This document shows positions 50,704 through 61,436 of a stretch of DNA of 64,000 bases, piece by piece. The stretch comes from Tritrichomonas musculus (lineage: Eukaryota > Parabasalia > Tritrichomonadida > Tritrichomonadidae). The notes beneath the pieces are model-generated. The model searched no databases. It saw only the letters and a program-made list of their open reading frames with translations, and was not told the DNA's origin. The stretch is from positions 1,210,501 to 1,274,500 of the forward strand of contig JAPFFF010000019.1 of assembly GCA_039105265.1 (NCBI GenBank), written 5' to 3'. Numbering within the stretch: position 1 is the first letter of the stretch; each line of letters opens with the position of its first letter. A program made the translations under genes and the position numbers.

Positions 50704-52554
50704 TTAAACAGCAATTCCATTTTCATATAAATAGTTTCCAATTTGTGTCTTCATTTGAAAAGCTTCTTGGTTATCATATAATCTAGACGCAATTTCATAT
50801 AATTTGCGTGCCTTCTTCAAATGTTCGAAAATTTCATTTTTAATATCTTCTGTTATTTTATCACTATCCTGTTTTTCTAGTGCATACATTTGATGTAAAC
50901 GTGCAAGTTCGAATACTGAGTCTGGGTGGTTATTTAAGTAGGCATTTTCCATGTATTTTAATGCTAGATTCAAATCTTTTTTATTTTCATAAAATATGCC
51001 AAGTTCATACATAGCAATTGGGTCTGTTTTTGCAGCAGGAATGAGTAATTTTTCGAAAGCATCTTTTTTCATTGTTTCAGATGATGAATCTGCATCAATG
51101 ATTAATAGAGCAAGCCTTGTCTTGGCTTTATCAAAGCCCATCTGAGCTGATTCTTTGTACTTGTTGGCAGCCATAGTGAGAACTTCATCGATATCTGCCT
51201 TTGAATCTTCTTCATTTGCATATGCGTATGCATTCCCTTCAAGAACTTGTCCTTCATAGAACAGACGCTCAGCATCATTTTTGAATGTTTTGAGTGGATA
51301 TTTAGTAAGAACAGAAGTTGGTAAAAATGATGATGAAGCCATGTTAGCCAGTTCGGCGAAGTATGCGGCATGGCATAAGTTTGGTGTTGGTTCAAGATCA
51401 CCTGAACCATAAACAGCAGCTAAAAAAGGTAAATATACTTTAACGAGAGATTGCAGTTCACCTTTTTCTTCTTTAAAAGTTTGAATAGTGTAAATAGCTT
51501 TATTTACAGTTTTGATATTAGCAATTTCGTTGGTATTAACTAATTCAATTGAATTAGATGCATTTTCGAGACTATCTAATTTATTATCGTCACCATTTGA
51601 TTCAAATTCGTTTTCTGCTTTTTTCAAAACACTTGTTTGGAAATCATTGAGTAAATTTTGCACAGTATCATTATCTTGCCCATTAAATTTGTAAAAATTA
51701 TCGTTGTGTAGAAATTCTTCTGGGTTGCCAATATCTTTATCATCCATTTGATCACTAGGAATGTATTTTTCTGGTACTGTGGCGCTAAGTTTATAGAAAT
51801 CTTTGATGATTGATTTAGCACCATTTTTGCTTTTTGGTTCCTGAAATAGGAAATAAAGTGAAACAAGGAATTTTATAATGTTGGGATCATTTGTTTCAGA
51901 TAATTCGCTTGGTCTTAATGAATTTGGATCGTCGAAGTCACGATGTTCAACAAGACCTAGGTCACCAACATAAGGGTGCATATAATGAACATCGCCATTT
52001 TTTTTTGATACAAGGAAAATATTTTTTGGAGACAGATTAGAATACGAGTATCCTTGATTAATAATATGTTTAAAAGCAGAAGCTAAACCAACTAAAATGC
52101 TTGACGCTGCAGTTGGTTCAAAACTAGCATCAGTTGCCCATTTTGCCATATAATCATATAAATTTGTTTTATAATAATTTCTAATTATTGAGAAAGCAGG
52201 TAAATAAATTTCTTTGCCTTCATCTCCAGAATCACTTGAGCACAAAGTCCAATGTTTAACTGAGGCAACGCATGGGTGAGTACAAGAAAATTGAGCAAAT
52301 ACAGCTTCAAGAAATCGTTTTAAAATTTCGTTAAATTTTTTACGATTTTCACTTTCTTTTGTGGGATCTTCAGGATTATCTTTAAATTCTTCGAAATCTT
52401 CATAAATATGAATCACCTTTTTTTTTTCGAATTTATATCTTTTTTTTAGGAAGTCAACATTTGGATCTTCTGGCATTTCCGAAATATCATCCGTACGTTT
52501 GGTTGTTAAACGGTCGAGCATTTTCTCAAACAAGCTGGTGTTAGTTACTTGCAT
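50704..52554 (-). CDS. Pseudokinase-Sel1 repeat protein
   Basis: 616 residues from the ATG at 52552-52554; the frame reaches five codons further only through a TTG. The N-terminal part looks like a protein-kinase fold (about 75-260) with lost catalytic motifs. HRDLKPEN is replaced by YSNLSPKN (catalytic Asp to Asn) and DFG by DLG, and no clear glycine loop is visible. The C-terminal part (about 400-616) carries Sel1/TPR units such as DKAKTRLALLIIDADSS, DPIAMYELGIFYENKKDLNL and HPDSVFELARLHQMYA. Kinase-like plus Sel1 layouts are frequent in trichomonads (recalled). It probably works as a scaffold rather than an enzyme. Confidence 0.75.
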   Translation of the reverse strand: MQVTNTSLFEKMLDRLTTKRTDDISEMPEDPNVDFLKKRYKFEKKKVIHIYEDFEEFKDNPEDPTKESENRKKFNEILKRFLEAVFAQFSCTHPCVASVKHWTLCSSDSGDEGKEIYLPAFSIIRNYYKTNLYDYMAKWATDASFEPTAASSILVGLASAFKHIINQGYSYSNLSPKNIFLVSKKNGDVHYMHPYVGDLGLVEHRDFDDPNSLRPSELSETNDPNIIKFLVSLYFLFQEPKSKNGAKSIIKDFYKLSATVPEKYIPSDQMDDKDIGNPEEFLHNDNFYKFNGQDNDTVQNLLNDFQTSVLKKAENEFESNGDDNKLDSLENASNSIELVNTNEIANIKTVNKAIYTIQTFKEEKGELQSLVKVYLPFLAAVYGSGDLEPTPNLCHAAYFAELANMASSSFLPTSVLTKYPLKTFKNDAERLFYEGQVLEGNAYAYANEEDSKADIDEVLTMAANKYKESAQMGFDKAKTRLALLIIDADSSSETMKKDAFEKLLIPAAKTDPIAMYELGIFYENKKDLNLALKYMENAYLNNHPDSVFELARLHQMYALEKQDSDKITEDIKNEIFEHLKKARKLYEIASRLYDNQEAFQMKTQIGNYLYENGIAV

Positions 52555-53712
52555 TTTTTTAACAATCAAGCTATAAAATTTGGCAAAAAAAATGAAATTT
52601 CAAATTGAAAGAATAGAGGTATTCACGTTAAGTGACTTAACGGTCATTTATAACGTAACTATTTTTAATTGCATTTTCAGAGGGGGTTTCACTCAGGTGT
52701 CAAATCCGCTTTTCCATTAAATACGAGAATTTGAGAGTTGATAATTATATTTATATACTATTACATATATTTAATAATAATAATACTAATTTCGTAAAAA
52801 AATATTTAATATTTATGAATATATATATGTTTAGTTATTTTATTTTTGAGAGAAAAACTGCTTTTTCTTCAGAAAATTAACATCTTGATAGTGAATTAGA
52901 TTTCTATACGATTTTATATCAGGTTTTTTATATATTGTAATATCGATTGAAGATATTATATCCAAAATATTCTTCCAAATCATATGGCCAATTTTTGTAT
53001 ATTTATGTTTTCAATTTTTATAAAATTTCTGATATCAGAATTTTTTTTTTTTGAATATGACATGTTAGATGAAATGATTATTATCTCTATCAAAGCTTTA
53101 CTGTTCTCCGCCTTTATTTTTAAATAGAGCCACTAAGTCTTTTTTAAAAAAATACCGACAATGTTTTGCTTTCAAAGAATAGCATTTTTTTGTCTAGTTA
53201 TTATTAATTAAAAATAAGATTCTTAGATATCTCTTGAATTTTTATCATTTATAGAGCAAGCGTTAATAATAATGGTATTATTTTACTCGGCGGCTTTTAT
53301 CTATTGCCCTTTTACAAAATTACGAATTCTCTATCAAATATCTACTATTTTTAATCAAAAGATTTAATTTATATATGCAATTATTAATAAATATCTAAAT
53401 AAACTGAATTATTCCAATATGTTAATTTTTATCGGAAAGATTTGTATAAATGCATTTGAAAAAACTGTATTCCCATTTATTTTTATTCAATAATAAACAA
53501 TTCCATCAAATATTTGTATGTGGTTTTTTTTGACTCTTTTATACATCTTTTTTGTGTTAAATTGCTCATATTTTTCTTCTTCAAAACAAATTTCATCTCA
53601 CATGTCCTTTTCAAAATGATCATATGTAATATTTCAAAATTGGCCATATGGAATAGATTAAAAATAATAAAAACCAATTATCTGTCCATTAATAAAATAA
53701 ATATTATAATTT

Positions 53713-53763
53713 TAGGAAAATCCTATAGAGATTTGCAGAGTGCTGCCCCTTCTGCATTTTCCT
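53713..53763. ncRNA. Possible structured RNA (hairpin island)
   Basis: A GC-richer segment in AT-rich DNA folds as AGGAAAAT...ATTTTCCT with an inner GCAGA...TCTGC stem around GTGCTGCCCCT. Isolated GC-rich stems in such genomes often mark small RNA genes, but I recognise no snRNA, tRNA or SRP signature. The strand is unknown. Confidence 0.2.
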
Positions 53764-53974
53764 GATTAATCTGTTGAATTCATTCAATAAAAACGATAAA
53801 ATATTTTTATATTCAACCTATTGATTTAAATATAACATCGATTATCGTAAAAAAAATACTTCATATATTATTTTAATAATTCTGATGTTATATTTAAAAT
53901 GCAAATAGTTCTTAACAGAGTAAATGCTATTTGCTTTTTTGATATGAATTTTTATATTTTTACATAATTTTTCA

Positions 53975-54065
53975 GGAATATGCACACCAGTAATCACCAC
54001 GGTGCTGCGTGAAGCCGAATCGGGCTCCTTGAATTGCTGGATGAATCGGGAAGCTATTTTAACTA
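53975..54065. ncRNA. Possible structured RNA or relic (GC-rich island)
   Basis: About 80 bp with roughly even base composition in the middle of AT-rich spacer. It contains the hairpins GAGCC-CGATTC-GGCTT and CACC-GT-GGTG on the minus strand. It is also open in a 78-codon minus-strand frame (SRFIQQFKEPDSASRSTVVI) that matches nothing I know. It could be a small RNA gene, a worn-out insertion or foreign DNA. Confidence 0.2.
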
Positions 54066-54292
54066 TATAATTATGCATTAAAAAAAAATAGTGGTTGGGT
54101 TAATTTTTTAGGGTGAACTTTCGAAGGTCTAATATCAAATTATTCATTATGTTCAAAATAATGTACAAAAGATTTTTAAATACAATTTTTTTACAATTTT
54201 CCTAAAAAAAATAAATAATATTTAAAATTTTAGTCCGCAATACAAATATATATATATATATATAAAATACAATATAAATAAAAAAATCAGAG

Positions 54293-57200
54293 TTATGAAT
54301 TGCAAATGCTTTGAACAATTTGGTTTTCTTGAGCTATCAAATTCATTAGTATTTCTTGTAAGTTTTCTTTTGAAATAACTTTTGATTGGTATTCAATTGT
54401 TCTATTTTTACCACATGTTAGCAATAACTGGTGTATATCAGTGATTTTTTTTGAAATATTTACCAGATCTATTCTGATTTCACTTTTTTTTCTTAAAGAT
54501 TCTTCACTTGACTCCTTAATTTGCGATATTTGATTTTCATGCTGCTTTTTGATTTCAGTGAGCTGAATTAGCAATTCATTTCGAAAACGAACCAGGTCAT
54601 CACATGTCATTTCATTTAGTTTTTCACTGTCATCGAGATTTAATAAATATTCATTGTCTTCAATTATGTTGGCTTTTCTATATTTTTCATTTTCTTCTAA
54701 ATTTATAAGTTCGGATGATAACTTTTGTAGTTCTTCTTCTAATAATTGATTTTGGTTTACTAATTCTTCTTCTTCATTCTCTTTCTTTTTAAAATCTTTT
54801 TTGCTTCTACTTTTGTTATTTCCTTTTTTCCTACTTTTGTTTTTTGAGTAATTTAATAGTGTTGATTTGGCATTAATGAATGGCTGAGAGCAACTATTGA
54901 TTACTTGAAGAAACAGCTGATCAATATGATTTTTATTTGATACATCTAATGTTTTCATTGATTCAATCATTTCAAAAATATTTTGGTAATCGCTCAAAAT
55001 AGTATCAGCAGAAACAGAAGCGTTGGATAATGATTCATCGATTTTCCTGTTTATTGAACTTAAAGCTCGGCCTAGCTTTATTGAAGCCTTGTTTCCAGTT
55101 AATTCGGTTTTTAAGTCAGAATCACTATTGCAGCACATCGCAGCTATTGATTCATCAATATCAGACAGTTCTACCTCAATGTTAAAATCTGTTTCTTCAT
55201 TATTATCAATTTTATTTACACTTGAATTAAATTTCTCAATAGATTCGCCAATATCTACAAGAGCATCAAATTGTTTCAATCTCTCCAAGAAATCTTGATA
55301 CGTACTTTTTATTGTAGAAAAACTATATTTAGAAACATTTGAGCATTGTCTACTATCAAAACTCCTTATTTCTCTATGGCAGTTATATCCGTTATTTTTT
55401 GGAGTGAAGTCATCCGCTTCAATATCAATTTCTACATCGTTTTCTCTATAATCGTTTTGAGTGCTCCTTCTTCTATTGCTTTTTTCATGACGACCTGAAG
55501 AAGGACTCGCTACTTCTTCAGGTCGAGGAGGAGGAGGAGATTGTTGAGATGTTGATTCATCATGAAATATAAAGCCGCCGCTTAAATCACGTTGAAGCTT
55601 CTCAAGAGTTGGTGAAAGTTGACTAACTTCTTCCTTTGCTTTTTTAACGGCCATTACGAGTTGATCTGTTTCACTGTCTTGCGAGAAGGAAGACTGATTT
55701 TTCGGCAATTTAAACGAATTATTTAAATTAATATCTTTTTCATTTTCTGAACTTGAGCTTATTGAGTCAGCAGTATATCTGTTGATATTTATGGCTGTTG
55801 AAATTAAATTGCAGCATTGCTGTTCTTTCTTTTTATTCAAATTTTGTGTTTGACTCAAATTTTGTGAATGATTTATGTTTTTCTTGTTTGACTGAGAAAT
55901 ATTTGATAATGTTGAGGATAATGGTGATGATGGCTTTTTGCTGTGTTCTCCTCGTGTTCTTCTCTTTTGTGGCTCGTTTTGTAATGGTGATGGGAGTGCT
56001 GAATTAATTGATGATGGATCACTTTTTCTTTTTGATGGTATTTTAGTACTAGTAGTTGGTTTCTCTTGCTGTTGCTCATTTTCATTGATATTGATGGGGA
56101 TTGATGTGCTCGATTGCTGTGGTGTAATTTTACGATATTTGGATGATGGTAATGATGAAGGTACTTGTAATTTTGATGATTTCTGTCTTGCTGATTGTGA
56201 CATCATATTCTCAGTGCTGATGTTTTCTGTCGCAGGCGGATTCTTCCGAGCTGAATTGCCTGTTGGGGAAAGTCGATTTGTGCGAATTGTTGAAAGTGGT
56301 AACGATGGTATTTTCGATTGTGGCGTTTTTGATCGTGACTGTTGTTTAATGTTTGGAGTTTGTATTGCCTTATTATGAGGAGGAGGAGTAGTTGGTTCTT
56401 TAGATTGAATTTTAGGAGTCTTTATTTTACGACTTGTTAATGAAAAATCAGATGTTTTTCGAACAATTGTTGATGGTTCTGGTGAAGTAGGAGGTGAATT
56501 GGTTATTGTGCTAGAGAAATTATATTTTGGGAATGATGTTTTGGGAAATCGAGAAGGGGGTGTTCTTGATCTTTGTGTGCCTGGAGGAACTTTTTTAACA
56601 TCATATTTAAGTTTTAATTGATTAACAAATCTTGAAAAGTTTTGGAATTCAATTGGTAAATTGTATAATTGATTTGCTCCTGAAAGAATCCGAAACATTT
56701 GTTCGACATTTTTTTTACAATCTTGCATAGCGGTTAATGATGCTGCTCTATCAAGTTGTGAGAGCTGAAAGAATTTTGTATAGCCTTTGGCAAGATCATT
56801 TTTAAAACTTCGTAATTGTATATTCGTTCTATCACTGTCATTAAGTGAAACAGCTTGTTCAATATGTGATAAAGCTTTTTTCATCAGTAAATAAGTATTG
56901 TGATGTTCTTTTTTAGCTGCTTGAGCAATTGGAGCTGCCTCGTTTGTATATGAAACTATCTCTTTAATTGCTGAAATGCATTGAAGAATTTTTAATGATT
57001 GGTTTCGCTGGTTGATTTGTTGAACATGAAATAGAATCTGATTTGAAAATAAGCGCCAATTAGCATCAAGAGTTGCTGCTGTCGGTGAGTTTGAATCATG
57101 TCTTGCTATTTTTGCAGCATCATTGATGATTTCAACTAAAGAATCATCAAATGAAAGAGAAGTCTCAGTCAGATTTAATTGACGAATAAATTGTGAGATT

Positions 57201-57298
57201 GCTAAATAATATTCACTTAGAATTGGGTTGTCAGGAATAATTAGCTTTGAATTGTTTTGAAAATCAGAAGTAGTGGTTCGCTGCTTTTTGTTTTTCAT
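54293..57298 (-). CDS. Large disordered/coiled-coil protein, unrecognised
   Basis: 1001 residues. An N-terminal helical domain (about 20-235) with regular hydrophobic spacing (LSEYYLAISQFIRQLNLTET, LLMKKALSHIEQAVSLND) is followed by a long Ser/Pro/Thr/Lys/Arg-rich disordered region with many SP/TP sites (about 240-640). A second helical block follows (about 660-800). A basic patch (KNKSRKKGNNKSRSKKDFKK) then leads into a C-terminal coiled coil (about 830-985). The layout suits a cytoskeletal or spindle-associated scaffold under proline-directed kinase control. No family is recognised. Confidence 0.7.
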   Translation of the reverse strand: MKNKKQRTTTSDFQNNSKLIIPDNPILSEYYLAISQFIRQLNLTETSLSFDDSLVEIINDAAKIARHDSNSPTAATLDANWRLFSNQILFHVQQINQRNQSLKILQCISAIKEIVSYTNEAAPIAQAAKKEHHNTYLLMKKALSHIEQAVSLNDSDRTNIQLRSFKNDLAKGYTKFFQLSQLDRAASLTAMQDCKKNVEQMFRILSGANQLYNLPIEFQNFSRFVNQLKLKYDVKKVPPGTQRSRTPPSRFPKTSFPKYNFSSTITNSPPTSPEPSTIVRKTSDFSLTSRKIKTPKIQSKEPTTPPPHNKAIQTPNIKQQSRSKTPQSKIPSLPLSTIRTNRLSPTGNSARKNPPATENISTENMMSQSARQKSSKLQVPSSLPSSKYRKITPQQSSTSIPININENEQQQEKPTTSTKIPSKRKSDPSSINSALPSPLQNEPQKRRTRGEHSKKPSSPLSSTLSNISQSNKKNINHSQNLSQTQNLNKKKEQQCCNLISTAININRYTADSISSSSENEKDINLNNSFKLPKNQSSFSQDSETDQLVMAVKKAKEEVSQLSPTLEKLQRDLSGGFIFHDESTSQQSPPPPRPEEVASPSSGRHEKSNRRRSTQNDYRENDVEIDIEADDFTPKNNGYNCHREIRSFDSRQCSNVSKYSFSTIKSTYQDFLERLKQFDALVDIGESIEKFNSSVNKIDNNEETDFNIEVELSDIDESIAAMCCNSDSDLKTELTGNKASIKLGRALSSINRKIDESLSNASVSADTILSDYQNIFEMIESMKTLDVSNKNHIDQLFLQVINSCSQPFINAKSTLLNYSKNKSRKKGNNKSRSKKDFKKKENEEEELVNQNQLLEEELQKLSSELINLEENEKYRKANIIEDNEYLLNLDDSEKLNEMTCDDLVRFRNELLIQLTEIKKQHENQISQIKESSEESLRKKSEIRIDLVNISKKITDIHQLLLTCGKNRTIEYQSKVISKENLQEILMNLIAQENQIVQSICNS

Positions 57299-58053
57299 TG
57301 TTACCCAATTTAGCTTTTTATTTTCGACTCAATTTGAATTTATGGGCCAGATATATAATGAAAAAAAAAAAAAATTTTCAATTACCTCTGAAAATCTGAA
57401 AACATGATATCACAGGTTTTGCCTTATATGAAATATTCTTTGGATCAAAAATATTTTTGAATAATGCAACAAATGTATTTCCTTAAAATAATATTATTGA
57501 TATACTTGAAAATCAAATTAATAAAGATACAGGAATAATTGATCAAAAATGGACAGAGAAAATGAGGTAAAACTTTTTCAATAGTTTATTTTTTGTTACA
57601 AAAATTAGATTTAATATGAAATTGGATATATATGTGCTTTTGTATGTTTATTTAACACTTCATTAGGTTATTACTAAAATATCAAAAAAATATCGAACAA
57701 CAGTTTCTGGATTTCATATTAAATCTAATTTCAAGTATATCAATAATATTATTTTAAGGAAATACATTTGTTGCATTATTCTTCATTATCGATACGTTAA
57801 TTTAATAAACTTTTCAACTTTTTATATCAAAAATATATATTTACAGCTTAATTTTTCAGATATAATACTAATCTTACAAATGATTTATTATTTTTATTAT
57901 ATTTATTATATATTATAATGAAATAAAGAAAAAATATTTTTATTTTTTATTTTATGTAAACCATATTCAACGTAATAAAAAAGAGTTGTAGATGCATAAA
58001 AATAAAATATAAAATATTATATGATTAAAAAAAATCATTTGATAATTATTAAT
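57299..58053. other. Intergenic region with a long fold-back
   Basis: About 0.75 kb, mostly occupied by the inverted-repeat structure at 57459-57781. No gene was seen. Confidence 0.6.
57459..57781. repeat. 53-bp perfect inverted repeat with nested arms
   Basis: Outer arms 57459-57511 and 57729-57781 are exact reverse complements over 53 bp (the left arm starts GAATAATGCAACAAATGTAT). A second inverted pair lies inside (TTAGATTTAATATGAAAT at about 57605-57622 with its complement at about 57711-57728). The total span is 323 bp with no coding frame. The perfect arms imply recent origin. A fold-back or MITE-type element or a replication template switch is possible. I see no clear target duplication at the ends. 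Confidence 0.85.
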
Positions 58054-58905
58054 TTACTCCAACTTTTTTAGGGAGATTCTGATGCAGCAATTTTTTTCTT
58101 TTTGCATGCAAAGCAGTAAACAAGCACTGAAATGACCCACAATTAGCAACTATCCAATAACAATAACAATCAAAGTCCACAAATGTAGTTTTTTATCACT
58201 TGAACTACTTTCATTTGATGCATCATCTTTGGGACATTCGGTCATGAAGCGAAAATTCCATCACATCCCTTACAAGATTCACAAATTACTATCTTTGCAT
58301 TGCAAGCATTTGTCACCATCGAAATAGCTGCCAGCCGAGCATCCAAAGCACTGGCCAGACATGCATTTCTTACAATTATGCATTGTTGTTGGAACACATT
58401 TAAGTTTCCTTAGCTTCATTATATTCCAAACAGTAATTTTCAGCCCATTTTTAACAATCATATGAACACAATTCTCTTCTTTACATTTGTCACATTTTGC
58501 TCCGCCATGACCATCTTCACATTCTCGGCATTCAATATTGTTTTTTTCTGCTGCTGCAACTTAAGCATCTTGGATTGGCACAATTTATAACACAAGCTCC
58601 AGATGCATAATCAACATAAAAGATCAACAGAGTTTCATTGGTTGGCAAGCGATTGTCTGGAAAGTCATAGAAAATGCCACTGTTCGGCACTTCACATGGA
58701 TGTGGTTGCAGTCTTTCTGTTGTCAAAGAAGTCTTTTATAACTTCATCGATTGATTTCATAGCAAAGTCTTCAAATGAAGGCTGTCAATATGTATTAATT
58801 TCATTTCTATTTTTCTGAAAAATTCAATATAACGTTTTAACTGCACCTTCTGGCTGACTTTACTTTATGCCGGAATCAAGAAGCAAGAATCTTTCAAATG
58901 GTACA
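58054..58905 (-). pseudogene. Decayed cysteine-rich surface membrane protein
   Basis: Minus-strand pieces in changing frames give VPFERFLLLDSGIK, SFEDFAMKSIDEVIKDFFDN, PCEVPNSGIFYDFPDNRLPT, CVINCANPRCLSCSS, then Cys-rich EGF/furin-like repeats (CKKCMSGQCFGCSAGSYFDG, KCLQCKD, ESCKGCDGIF). A membrane segment (LHLWTLIVIVIG) and a short tail with stop at 58054-58056 follow. At least five stops or frame changes interrupt it. The order (ectodomain, Cys-rich stalk, transmembrane helix, short tail) is that of trichomonad surface proteins. The upstream limit is not clear. Confidence 0.7.
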
Positions 58906-60062
58906 TAAAAAAGGAACACAATCTTTTGTATAGTTTTAAACTCTGTCCAAAAAGGTTCGACTTAACGTACACATAAACAGCATTTTCCACTGAAATTGAC
59001 TAAAAAAAACGATAAAGTGTCGAAAATTTCTTTTTTCTCTCAAAGTAATGCATTCAATTTTTCAGAAGTTTATTTTTATAATTATCCTTTCAGCAAGCTA
59101 TGTTATACAAGGAGCCCTGGTTTTTTGAAAGAAATAGCCACGCCCTTAAGAGGAATTGCAACTTTCTTTGGGACATGCGCTTTGGAAAAAAACCTTCGAA
59201 TCACCTTAAAGGTGCATAAGGGAAAAAATGATAATTTGAATACTCTCTCAAAATTCAATTGTCTAACATTTTTGGACAGAGTTCAAATTCCTTTTAAAAA
59301 TGAGATAACAATGCCTGAAAAGAATTTTCTTTCCAATTCAGAATTTAGAACAATAGAAGAGATGGCATACATTTTTTTTATCAATTGAAAACTCCTAAAT
59401 CCAATAAAGAGTTCAACCTTTAATGAACCAAAAATAAAAAAGTTTTACTTGTTCAGATTGTTGATCAAAATAAACACCAAAACTAATAATTTGAAACTGA
59501 AAGTAAATAAATTAATTGTTATATCATCACAAATATTAAAATTCAAGCAAAAAAACGAAGTCAAGTAACGAAATGATATATAGGAAATTCGGTATGAAAT
59601 CACTTAAAAACATGTAAATAATAATAAAAAAGCAAGAAATAATTATATATCATAATGATAGACAATCATCCGTTTTCCTCTGAAAATTATAAGAACTATT
59701 TTCAAAATAAAGCTGATTATCAAAAAAAAAAAAAAAAAAAAGGAGAAATAGAAATAAAAGTCGATCAACTTGGTAGAAGCTTGCCTGAAGCATTACAGAT
59801 TATTAAATTATGATATTCATAAATTAATTTTAAAATTGAAAAGATTAATATGAATATTTGCTTTGTATTCATGGTTGTATATACATACCTTTCTATTTAG
59901 AAATAGAAAGATATCTTTCTATTATTTATATTTCCTTGTTATTCAAGAAATTCATCATTCAATTCATATTTTTTTTGAATAAAACGTTATATTAAATTTT
60001 GTAAATTATTCAATTTTTTAGAAAAAAAAACGTTTTTTTTTAAACATCCAAAATTTTTTCAA
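58906..60062. other. Gene-poor region, possibly with gene relics
   Basis: A plus-strand frame of 130 codons (58996-59388) and minus-strand pieces such as PKKVAIPLKGVAISFKKPGL in the same interval are less AT-rich than the flanks. They may belong to the dead surface-protein gene, but neither is convincing. An A run lies at 59725-59742. The final 150 bp form the 5' region of the next gene. Confidence 0.4.
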
Positions 60063-61436
60063 ATGTCATCGAAAAAGGCTGGTTTGAACGCTTCAAAACC
60101 TGTTTCTTTTCCACAAGAAGTCGGGAATAAATGTAGTACAATCGAAGAATTACGAAAAGAAATTGCAAATATTGAAAAAGAAAATGAAGAAATTCAAAAA
60201 CAGATAAATGAATACGAAAAAAGCTCGCTTGAAGATATTCAACAATATCGCGCTACTATTGATACGCAAACGAGTACAATTAACGCAATCAAACATAAAA
60301 TCGAGGACGTATATACTGAGATGAAGGCCAAAAAGAAACAACTTCGAGATGAAAACGAGGCCAAAAAAGAGGCTATAAGTCAGGAAAAAGCTGAAGTTGA
60401 AAAAGAAATTGAAACTTTATCTGCTCAGCTTGAAGTGATTCATAAATTTGAACAAGAAAAAGAATCAATCGCTGCTGAAATTCAAAACAAAGAAGCAGCA
60501 ATTGAAGAAAAGAAAAAAGAGTTTGAAGAATCAAAAATGCAGACAGAAAAGGCAACAAAAGATTTAATTGAAAGAAACTTAAAGGCAAATGAAGAAGCTG
60601 TTGAAAAATTCAAAGAAGATTATTATGATGAACTTCTTTCAAATACAGATCAAGCTATTTTACTTCACATTCAAAGGCGTAATAATTATGAAAATGATAT
60701 GTTATCACTTCAAGACATGTTCAGAGATTATACAGAAAAAATTCAATCTAGAGAAGAAGCGAATGGTAGGCTTCGCGAAGCAATCGATTCTCTAAAACGT
60801 GACGAACTTATAAAACGATCTGCTGATCAAAGACAGAATATTACAGCTCTTAAACGGGAAGTGAAAAATTCAAAAGCGCAATTAAATGAATTAATAGAGA
60901 AATCAAAAGCTGTCATTGAGCAGAGTGAAAAAGACAGAGAAGAAGAAGCCAAAAAGATGGAATTATCATTAAAATATCAGCAAGACAAACTTGATCATAA
61001 ACTTCAACAAATTGCTGCATTACGTGAATTAACTTTAACAGTTCTTAGTTTCAGAAGTCAGCTTGAGGCAGAATTTATTACTGTACTTGGCGAGAAAATA
61101 TATGAAGTATCACGCGAAAAAAATCCAGATCAAAGAGTCGAATCTAGAGCAACAAGAAAGCTTTCGATGTCTACATCATCATCTGCTAGCTCAGTTAACG
61201 GTTCATCACGAATATCTCGAACAGGAGAAATGAGTTCTACTAGAAAACCGTTACCAAAATTAAGCAATCATGTTTCTATTAACCATATTTTGGCTCAGTT
61301 AACTCTTGAAGATAGAATAAACGTTCTGCAAAGGTTTATGAGCCGAGTCCATGGTGAATCTGAAGAGGAAGTCAGAATGGATTCTCCTATATTAAATGAT
61401 GATTCGGAAATTCCAACAAAACCAACTTCTGTGTAA
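60063..61436 (+). CDS. Coiled-coil protein, possibly basal-body (BBOF1/CCDC166-like)
   Basis: 457 residues. A near-continuous coiled coil spans about 20-330, starting TIEELRKEIANIEKENEEIQ. A Ser-rich region (RKLSMSTSSSASSV, about 365-400) and a short helical tail (LEDRINVLQRFMSRVHGESE) follow. The arrangement of heptads with a central AEVEKEIETLSAQLEVIHKF, ESIAAEIQNKEAAIEEKKKE, KDYYDELL block resembles, by eye, the DUF4515 group (BBOF1, CCDC166) of ciliary basal-body proteins. That is a weak inference because coiled coils look alike. The gene itself is solid; the stop reads TAAA. Confidence 0.75.
   Translation: MSSKKAGLNASKPVSFPQEVGNKCSTIEELRKEIANIEKENEEIQKQINEYEKSSLEDIQQYRATIDTQTSTINAIKHKIEDVYTEMKAKKKQLRDENEAKKEAISQEKAEVEKEIETLSAQLEVIHKFEQEKESIAAEIQNKEAAIEEKKKEFEESKMQTEKATKDLIERNLKANEEAVEKFKEDYYDELLSNTDQAILLHIQRRNNYENDMLSLQDMFRDYTEKIQSREEANGRLREAIDSLKRDELIKRSADQRQNITALKREVKNSKAQLNELIEKSKAVIEQSEKDREEEAKKMELSLKYQQDKLDHKLQQIAALRELTLTVLSFRSQLEAEFITVLGEKIYEVSREKNPDQRVESRATRKLSMSTSSSASSVNGSSRISRTGEMSSTRKPLPKLSNHVSINHILAQLTLEDRINVLQRFMSRVHGESEEEVRMDSPILNDDSEIPTKPTSV

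Larger units (their letters stand above)
52555..54292. other. Intergenic region with two GC-rich islands
   Basis: About 1.7 kb of AT-rich DNA. Two short islands stand out by base composition and folding: 53724-53762 and 53982-54060 (see separate entries). The short frames across them show no recognised domain. Confidence 0.5.

Noticed and set aside
58936-58960. tRNA-like GGTTCGAC string
   Set aside because: No acceptor, D or anticodon stems can be drawn around it.
58996-59388. 130-codon plus-strand frame as a new gene
   Set aside because: No recognisable domain, next to a decayed minus-strand gene, and the opposite strand in the same interval is equally open in pieces. Probably relic DNA.
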